Positions 1-3,946 of a stretch of 5,244 nt of DNA are shown here, in pieces. Source of the DNA: an uncultured Clostridia bacterium (GTDB lineage Bacteria > Bacillota > Clostridia > TANB77 > CAG-508); assembly GCA_934167735.1 (NCBI GenBank), contig CAKPLV010000077.1, forward strand, positions 1-5,244. The letters are read 5' to 3'. The translations under genes were made by a program, and so were the position numbers. Position 1 is the stretch's first letter. Each line of letters begins with the position of its first letter. The notes under the pieces were generated by a model. That model was not told the DNA's origin. It did no database searches and was given only the letters and a program-made list of their open reading frames with translations.

Positions 1-666
1 ATCCCATAGTTTTTCTCTATATGATATTTCATCAAGATATGCTATTCTTACTCCTTTTGAATTTGGCTGTACATGTTTTGCCATAATATCCATTGCTATT
101 TTACATAGATATAGATTTGTTCCCATACCAGCAGTTGCTGTTATTCCTGTTTTCTGATATATTTCTTGAACAATTTTTGTTACAAGTTCTTCTGGCTCCA
201 TATTATATGTTGCTATATAATGTGTAATATCTATAAAAACTTCATCTATTGAATATACTAATATATCATTTGCTGAGAAGTATTTTAAATATATATTATA
301 TATGTCTAGACTGTATTTCATATAATATTTCATTCTTGGTGGTGCAATAATGAAGTCTAATTTGTATTCTGGATGCATTTTTAATATTTTTGCATCATAT
401 GATTTGTCTATAAATTTTCTATCTAATATTTTGTTCATTCTTTCTATATTAATTTCTTTTACTTTTTGTACAACTTCAAATAATCGTGCTCTACCAGGAA
501 TTCCATATTGTTTTAATGCAGGCGTAACTGCTAAACATATTGTTTTTTCAGTTCTGCTACCATCTGCCACAACAAGATTTGTTGTTATTGGGTCTAGTCC
601 ACGTTCTCTACATTCTACAGATGCATAAAAACTTTTTAAATCAATTGATACATAAATATTCTTCAT
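1..666 (-). CDS. Y-family (DinB/UmuC superfamily) translesion DNA polymerase, N-terminal 222 residues, truncated by the left window edge
   Basis: The product is an error-prone polymerase that copies past damaged template bases. Reading from the ATG at 664-666 on the minus strand, an open frame of 222 codons reaches the window edge without a stop. Residues 7-18 read SIDLKSFYASVE, the N-terminal catalytic motif with metal-binding Asp9 and the aromatic steric-gate pair Phe13/Tyr14. Residues 139-142 read SIDE (241-252), the second catalytic motif, with Asp141 and Glu142. A 'TATAGMGTNLYLCKIAMD' stretch at 176-193 matches the palm segment before the thumb. The thumb and little-finger domains lie off the window. 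The start is supported by an AGGAGG at 673-678, six bases upstream. The sequence resembles the Firmicute UvrX/DinB-like group more than classical DinB, but which paralogue it is cannot be settled from half a protein. It is divergent from the orphan gene at 806 and probably SOS-controlled. Confidence 0.93.
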   Translation of the reverse strand, partial: MKNIYVSIDLKSFYASVECRERGLDPITTNLVVADGSRTEKTICLAVTPALKQYGIPGRARLFEVVQKVKEINIERMNKILDRKFIDKSYDAKILKMHPEYKLDFIIAPPRMKYYMKYSLDIYNIYLKYFSANDILVYSIDEVFIDITHYIATYNMEPEELVTKIVQEIYQKTGITATAGMGTNLYLCKIAMDIMAKHVQPNSKGVRIAYLDEISYREKLWD

Positions 667-672
667 CTGCTT

Positions 673-678
673 CCTCCT
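673..678 (-). promoter_or_regulatory. Shine-Dalgarno of the Y-family polymerase gene
   Basis: The minus strand reads AGGAGG, six bases before the ATG at 666. It fixes the start codon. With the predicted -10 at 687-692 the transcript would begin near 680, so the leader is only about 13 bases. Confidence 0.8.
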
Positions 679-686
679 CGTTTTTT

Positions 687-715
687 ATTATATCATTTTT
701 TCATCCACTTGTAAA
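687..715 (-). promoter_or_regulatory. SigA-type promoter of the Y-family polymerase gene
   Basis: On the minus strand TTTACA (710-715, five of six consensus bases) is separated by exactly 17 bases from TATAAT (687-692). A TGA triplet directly before the -10 gives an extended -10. The -35 lies inside the proposed LexA box, so repressor binding would block polymerase. Spacing and sequence are seen directly; activity is inferred. Confidence 0.75.
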
Positions 716-725
716 CAACTGTTCG
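712..725 (-). promoter_or_regulatory. Putative LexA (SOS) box overlapping the -35 of the polymerase promoter
   Basis: The minus strand reads CGAACAGTTGTTTA. Against the B. subtilis-type consensus CGAACRNRYGTTYC it matches 12 of 14 positions, and the core GAAC-N4-GTTT fits the looser clostridial form. It overlaps the -35 hexamer at 710-715 and precedes a translesion polymerase, a classic SOS target. LexA itself is not in the window, so the regulator is inferred. Confidence 0.6.
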
Positions 726-744
726 TATGTATTTTTTACTAAAT

Positions 745-773
745 TTGAAAATATAATGTAAATATGATATAAT
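745..773 (+). promoter_or_regulatory. Strong SigA-type promoter of the orphan gene at 806
   Basis: TTGAAA (745-750) is followed after 17 bases by a perfect TATAAT (768-773), with a TG at 765-766 forming an extended -10. The predicted start is near 780, giving a leader of about 26 bases that contains the Shine-Dalgarno. No operator-like repeat was seen between the promoter and the gene, so strong constitutive expression is plausible. Confidence 0.8.
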
Positions 774-792
774 ATAGTTATATTAAATATTT

Positions 793-798
793 AGGAGG
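793..798 (+). promoter_or_regulatory. Shine-Dalgarno of the orphan gene
   Basis: A perfect AGGAGG followed by T lies seven bases before the ATG at 806. It identifies the start codon and is among the best ribosome sites in the window. Confidence 0.85.
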
Positions 799-805
799 TC
801 GTAAT

Positions 806-1252
806 ATGTATAGACAGATGACGCTTGAACAGATGGATCACTTTCTTCGGCATGTTCGACAGCATGCTGAAGAACTGAAGCAAGGAATCTTTACCAAGGA
901 TCGTTCCTATTTGGAGAAACTTAAAGTAGCTAGATACATGGCACTTGAGGTATCTCATGACATGGTTCATGTTATGAGAATTAAGAACTTCGAAGGATAT
1001 GAGGATGCAGACTTCTGTTTTGACATCACCCTTCCAGATGAAGACTTGACTCATCACGTGTATCGTGTATTTGATGCAACATCCTTCAAGGTTGGATGTA
1101 AAGTTCAGTCTATTCTCAATCTTGAGATCATTGATGAAAGCAAGATCCAGCTTTCCAAGGAAGAAGCCGAAGCGCAGATGACTGCGTTAGGCAATGCGAT
1201 TCAGGATGCTTCTGTACTGATCGAGTTACTTGAGAAAACATTCTTCGCATAA
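806..1252 (+). CDS. Unrecognised 148-residue acidic protein with atypical base composition (orphan, probably acquired)
   Basis: I do not recognise this protein. It is cytosolic-looking: no signal peptide and no membrane segment. It is acidic (26 Asp/Glu against 17 Lys/Arg). It appears to have a helical N-terminal part (about 6-60), a middle section that may contain strands (about 68-110), and a C-terminal helix (about 117-145). His12, His16 and His20 are spaced i, i+4, i+8 on one predicted helix face, followed by His51/His55 and a His83-His84 pair; a metal site is possible but speculative. Hand-counted GC over 841-1200 is about 42%, against about 28% in a rho line, and its codons use more AAG, CAG, ATC and CGT than the neighbours. 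It has its own promoter, Shine-Dalgarno and terminator, is divergent from a polymerase gene and convergent with rho. That it is a real gene is well supported by signals and by the clean frame; its function is unknown. Confidence 0.88.
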   Translation: MYRQMTLEQMDHFLRHVRQHAEELKQGIFTKDRSYLEKLKVARYMALEVSHDMVHVMRIKNFEGYEDADFCFDITLPDEDLTHHVYRVFDATSFKVGCKVQSILNLEIIDESKIQLSKEEAEAQMTALGNAIQDASVLIELLEKTFFA

Positions 1253-1262
1253 CGACAAAAAA

Positions 1263-1294
1263 TCCCCAATTAATATTGGGGACTTCTTTTTTTT
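1263..1294. terminator. Bidirectional intrinsic terminator between the orphan gene and rho
   Basis: TCCCCAAT (1263-1270) and ATTGGGGA (1275-1282) form an 8 bp stem with a TAAT loop. On the plus strand CTTCTTTTTTTT follows, giving a U-tract for the orphan gene. On the minus strand ATTTTTT follows the stem, so it can also end rho transcription. The rho stop codon (1293-1295) sits in the plus-strand U-tract. Confidence 0.88.
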
Positions 1295-2642
1295 AGTTTT
1301 TATAATTTTTTAAATATTCATCCATTTTTTCAATAAATTCTGCATTATTTTTTGTTTGTGTCATTTGAGAAATGATTTGTTCTGTTACATCTGCAACAGG
1401 TAAATTATTTAAAGCTTTTCTTAATGCAAAAACAGTTTCCATTTCTGGTTTTGTTAATAATAAATCTTCACGTCTTGTTCCTGATTTATTAATATCTATA
1501 GCAGGGAATATTCTCTTTTCAGATAATTTTCTGTCTAAGTGTACTTCCATATTTCCTGTTCCTTTGAATTCTTCAAATATTACATCATCCATTCTACTTC
1601 CTGTTTCTATTAATGATGTTGCAAGTATTGTTAAGCTTCCACCATTTTCGATATTTCTTGCAGCTCCGAAGAATTTCTTTGGTTTATGTAATGCTGCAGG
1701 ATCAAGACCTCCTGATAATGTTTTTCCAGATGAAGGCATTACTAAGTTGTAAGCTCTTGCAAGTCTTGTTATACTATCTAATAATATTACAACATCTTTA
1801 TTATGTTCTATTATTCTTTTTGCTCTTTCTAATACCATTTCAGCAACTTTTACGTGATGTTCTGGCATTTCATCAAATGTTGAATATATAACTTGTCCTT
1901 TTATAGAACGTTTCATGTCTGTAACTTCTTCTGGTCTTTCATCAATTAATAATACAATTAATTCAACTTCTGGATTATTTGTTGTTATACTGTTTGCAAT
2001 TTTCTTTAATAATGTTGTTTTTCCTACCTTTGGTGGAGCAACTATCATTCCTCTTTGACCTTTTCCTATTGGTGAGATTAAATCTATTATTCTCATTGCA
2101 TATTCTGTAGGTGTTGTTTCTAGTTTTAATCTTTCATTTGGGTATATTGGGGTTAATTCGTCAAATCTTTTTCTTTTTGCAGCTTTTTCTGGATGTTCTC
2201 CATTAACTTCTCCAACAAATATTAGTGATGGGAATTTTTCTCCTTCTTTGGTTCTTGAAATTCCTTTAATAATATCTCCTGTATCCAATCTGAATCTTCT
2301 GATTTGTATTGGAGAGATATAAACATCTTTAGGACTTGATAAATAATTATCTCCTCTTAAAAAACCATATCCATCTGGTAATACCTCTAGTATTCCCTCA
2401 ACAATTTTATCATCATCGTTTGTTAGCTTGTAATCAATTACAGCCTCATTTACAACAACTGGTTCATCATCATCTTTATCATCATATTTTATATTATCTT
2501 CTGCTACTGGTTTAGAGGTTTCTTCTATTTGGTATAATAATTCAATTAATTCTTCCTTTTTTAATTTTGAAATATTTTTTATATTTTTCTCCTTTGCATA
2601 GTTTCTTAATTCAATCAATGTTTTATCTTCTAATTTTAACAT
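1293..2642 (-). CDS. rho: Transcription termination factor Rho
   Basis: Rho is a hexameric RNA-dependent ATPase/translocase that ends transcription of untranslated RNA. The 449-residue protein is full length. Residues 1-40 form the Rho N-terminal helical domain. Residues 41-78 are an acidic, probably disordered linker. Residues 80-145 form the cold-shock-type primary RNA-binding domain, with the RNP motif GYGFLR at 91-96 and SPIQIRRF at 110-117. The ATPase core has Walker A APPKVGKT (202-209), IDERPEE (233-239) with catalytic Glu235, and Walker B ILLDS (286-290). It also has the Q-loop SGKTLSGG (305-312) and the R-loop GTGNME (361-366), with a probable arginine finger at Arg371. The Walker A residue 206 is Val where Rho usually has Ala. 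The start is set by AGGAGG at 2647-2652, four bases upstream. It lies downstream of the yabP operon but behind a terminator, so it probably has its own promoter, which I could not place confidently. Confidence 0.98.
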   Translation of the reverse strand: MLKLEDKTLIELRNYAKEKNIKNISKLKKEELIELLYQIEETSKPVAEDNIKYDDKDDDEPVVVNEAVIDYKLTNDDDKIVEGILEVLPDGYGFLRGDNYLSSPKDVYISPIQIRRFRLDTGDIIKGISRTKEGEKFPSLIFVGEVNGEHPEKAAKRKRFDELTPIYPNERLKLETTPTEYAMRIIDLISPIGKGQRGMIVAPPKVGKTTLLKKIANSITTNNPEVELIVLLIDERPEEVTDMKRSIKGQVIYSTFDEMPEHHVKVAEMVLERAKRIIEHNKDVVILLDSITRLARAYNLVMPSSGKTLSGGLDPAALHKPKKFFGAARNIENGGSLTILATSLIETGSRMDDVIFEEFKGTGNMEVHLDRKLSEKRIFPAIDINKSGTRREDLLLTKPEMETVFALRKALNNLPVADVTEQIISQMTQTKNNAEFIEKMDEYLKNYKN

Positions 2643-2646
2643 GACT

Positions 2647-2652
2647 CCTCCT
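2647..2652 (-). promoter_or_regulatory. rho: Shine-Dalgarno of rho
   Basis: The minus strand reads AAGGAGGAGTC before ATG, with the AGGAGG core four bases upstream. The intergenic leader above it (2654-2720) is A-rich and nearly free of G on the rho strand. Confidence 0.75.
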
Positions 2653-2718
2653 TATAAATATTTTTTTGATTTTTAATTTTTTTGTTCTTTTAGTTTTGTT
2701 TGGAAATTTGTTTAGATT

Positions 2719-2765
2719 TTAAAATAAAATTAAAATCCTTAAAGCGTTGAATGTTTTAAGGATTT
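2719..2765 (-). terminator. Hairpin terminator of the yabP-yabQ-divIC operon
   Basis: AAATCCTTAAA (2733-2743) and TTTAAGGATTT (2755-2765) form a perfect 11 bp stem with an 11-base loop. On the minus strand the stem is followed by a T-rich run (TTTAATTTTATTTT in outline). One arm overlaps the divIC stop codon (2764-2766). The stem is AT-rich and the T-tract is interrupted, so termination may be partial and leave some read-through into rho. Confidence 0.7.
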
Positions 2766-3045
2766 ACATGTTACTATCGACATAAACTCTCTCATTTTGT
2801 AGATACATTCCAAGTTTTTCACGCGCTAATTTTTCTATATATTCTAATGATTTTGTATTTTTATTTTCTTCTTCTAGATCTTGTTTATTTTGATTTAATT
2901 TTTCTCTTGCGACTTCAATGTTTGATGATAAATTTTTAATTTCTTTGTTGTATTTGGATATGTTTATTTGTTGTTTAGCTAACATTACTCCCCAAATGAT
3001 AATTGCAATTATTAAAAAATTCCTAAATAAATGTTTTTTCTTCAT
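2764..3045 (-). CDS. divIC: Septum formation initiator family protein (FtsB/DivIC-like)
   Basis: This is a small bitopic membrane protein of the cell-division machinery that, in the family, pairs with FtsL and works with DivIB/FtsQ to activate septal wall synthesis. From the chosen start the product has 93 residues. It has a basic N-terminus (MKKKHLFRN), one membrane segment at about 9-24, and a coiled coil at about 28-66. The family motif SLEYIEKLAREKLGM follows at 66-80, then a short tail ending in VYVDSNM. An in-frame ATG four codons upstream (3055-3057) is less likely: GGAG at 3052-3055 is six bases before the ATG at 3045 and overlaps the upstream ATG. The gene follows yabQ by 42 bases and ends in the operon hairpin, matching the B. 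subtilis order yabP-yabQ-divIC. That context favours the name divIC over ftsB. Confidence 0.93.
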   Translation of the reverse strand: MKKKHLFRNFLIIAIIIWGVMLAKQQINISKYNKEIKNLSSNIEVAREKLNQNKQDLEEENKNTKSLEYIEKLAREKLGMYLQNERVYVDSNM

Positions 3046-3051
3046 AAGTAT

Positions 3052-3055
3052 CTCC
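3052..3055 (-). promoter_or_regulatory. divIC: Shine-Dalgarno deciding the divIC start
   Basis: GGAG on the minus strand lies six bases before the ATG at 3045. The alternative upstream ATG (3055-3057) overlaps this site and has only a GAGG about 20 bases away, so the shorter product is preferred. Confidence 0.65.
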
Positions 3056-3087
3056 ATTTTCTTTATAAAAAATAACCTCTATATATA

Positions 3088-3528
3088 TTATTCTCCATCT
3101 TTTTTTATTTTCCCCCTTTTATTTCCAATTTTTTTTAATTTTTTTTGCAAAATTTTCAAAAAAACTTCAAAAATATCCTTAAAAAGCCTTATTATTGCCT
3201 GAATTGGCTTAATTAATATAGATTTTGCTATTGTTAAAATTTTATATAGTAATTGAAATATTATATTACTTAAGGTTAATATGTATATTAAAACACCTAA
3301 TATTATTCCTAAAAACATAAATATACGAATTTCTCCATCATTAAAGTACCATATGTTATATAAAATCATAAATCCTGTTATAATCCAAAATAATATGTCT
3401 TGTATACTTATTAAAATATTTGATGTGTTAAAATTTTTTCTTAATGCTCTAAATATATCAAATAATATACCTATAGCCATTCCTGTAAATGTAAATATTA
3501 AAAATAGATATGCTTGATTTCCAACCAT
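3088..3528 (-). CDS. yabQ: Spore cortex biosynthesis protein YabQ
   Basis: YabQ is a membrane protein that in B. subtilis sits in the membranes around the forespore and is needed for cortex formation. The 146-residue product has three predicted membrane segments, at about 6-25, 43-62 and 67-95. The first carries the family signature IFTFTGMAIGILFDIFRALR (11-30), an N-terminal YabQ feature. The third region reads FMFLGIILGVLIYILTL. The C-terminal third (about 96-146) is amphipathic and strongly basic, ending in a KKLKKIGNKRGKIKKDGE tail likely facing the cytoplasm. An AAAGG six bases before the ATG at 3528 supports the start; it follows directly after the yabP stop (13-base gap). Position between yabP and divIC strengthens the assignment. 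Confidence 0.9.
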   Translation of the reverse strand: MVGNQAYLFLIFTFTGMAIGILFDIFRALRKNFNTSNILISIQDILFWIITGFMILYNIWYFNDGEIRIFMFLGIILGVLIYILTLSNIIFQLLYKILTIAKSILIKPIQAIIRLFKDIFEVFLKILQKKLKKIGNKRGKIKKDGE

Positions 3529-3541
3529 TTATTGCCTTTCC

Positions 3542-3841
3542 TTATTTAAATATTTTACTTAACAGTGTTCCTGTATTTTTCTCTTGTTTATTTTGACTAT
3601 ATGATAAATTAGATATTTCTCCTTCAATTATTACTTCTGCTGTGTCTAAACTTAATTTGTTTATTCTAATATTTTCTCCCTTAACAGTTAATAATCCAAG
3701 TTCTGTATCAACCATTACAACTTGATCATCAAAACTAAGTACATCATTAACTCCTGACACACTTAATTTTTTTCTATTTTCTAATACAATATTTTGAATA
3801 ATGTTAGTATTAACATTTATATTTTTTCTTTCTTCTATCAT
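3542..3841 (-). CDS. yabP: Sporulation protein YabP
   Basis: YabP is a small sporulation protein of the YabP/YqfC family, which act in the mother cell during spore envelope assembly. The 99-residue product has the family core KKLSVSGVNDVLSFDDQVV (24-42), then VDTELGLLTVKGENIRI (44-60) and TAEVIIEGEI (67-76), a beta-rich fold. The end LSKIFK resembles the B. subtilis YabP C-terminus, and the length matches its roughly 100 residues. I chose the ATG at 3839-3841. A TTG seven codons upstream (3860-3862) is open too, but the AGGAG lies inside that stretch, 11 bases before the ATG. It is the first gene of the yabP-yabQ-divIC unit. The gene usually found just upstream, yabO/rqcP, is absent; valS and its terminator occupy that position. 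Confidence 0.92.
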   Translation of the reverse strand: MIEERKNINVNTNIIQNIVLENRKKLSVSGVNDVLSFDDQVVMVDTELGLLTVKGENIRINKLSLDTAEVIIEGEISNLSYSQNKQEKNTGTLLSKIFK

Positions 3842-3852
3842 CTTTTGCCACT

Positions 3853-3857
3853 CTCCT
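3853..3857 (-). promoter_or_regulatory. yabP: Shine-Dalgarno deciding the yabP start
   Basis: The minus strand reads GAGAGGAGAGTGG upstream of ATG at 3841. The AGGAG core is 11 bases from the ATG, a long but usable spacing. It lies within the stretch that would be coding if the upstream TTG were used, which argues against the TTG. Confidence 0.55.
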
Positions 3858-3872
3858 CTCAATTATTACTAC

Positions 3873-3900
3873 ATTATATTATGCTATGTTTGTCTATTTT
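3873..3900 (-). promoter_or_regulatory. Possible promoter of the yabP operon (weak)
   Basis: The minus strand has a TATAAT at 3873-3878 within CATAATATAAT. No good -35 sits 17 bases upstream; the best is a TAAAAT. In B. subtilis the yabP operon is sporulation-controlled by SigE, and the CATAATAT here fits a SigE -10 only partly. A promoter is expected here because the valS terminator lies immediately upstream, but its sigma factor is not resolved. Confidence 0.35.
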
Positions 3901-3905
3901 AGAAC

Positions 3906-3939
3906 AAAAAAGCCTGATTCTTATATTTTAAGAATCAGG
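3906..3939 (-). terminator. Intrinsic terminator of valS
   Basis: CCTGATTCTTA (3913-3923) and TAAGAATCAGG (3929-3939) form a perfect 11 bp stem with a five-base loop. On the minus strand it is followed by CTTTTTTG (the A-run at 3906-3911 on plus). It begins seven bases after the valS stop and separates valS from the yabP operon. Confidence 0.9.
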
Positions 3940-3946
3940 TTCTTTT

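Noticed and set aside
350..761. Two overlapping plus-strand open frames opposite the Y-family polymerase
   Set aside because: They lie antisense to the polymerase catalytic motifs and lack ribosome sites; the polymerase frame explains the region.
850..867. Small GCATG...CATGC inverted repeat inside the orphan gene
   Set aside because: Five-base arms within coding sequence, no supporting U-tract or second copy; expected by chance.
791..1057. 88-codon open frame on the minus strand opposite the orphan gene
   Set aside because: It is antisense to a gene with a clear promoter and Shine-Dalgarno, has no ribosome site of its own, and its translation shows no family motif. It is a shadow frame.
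1372..1891. Plus-strand open frames opposite rho
   Set aside because: Low-complexity, Leu/Phe-rich translations antisense to highly conserved Rho motifs; shadows.
3055..3057. Upstream ATG as start of divIC (adds MEIL)
   Set aside because: It overlaps the GGAG that is ideally spaced from the ATG at 3045, and no Shine-Dalgarno is at a usable distance from it.
3095..3190. Long T-rich runs on the plus strand
   Set aside because: They are the lysine codons of the basic YabQ C-terminal tail read on the other strand, not terminators: no stable stem precedes them.
3860..3862. TTG as start of yabP (adds seven codons)
   Set aside because: The only AGGAG lies downstream of it, and the ATG start gives the normal family length of about 100 residues.
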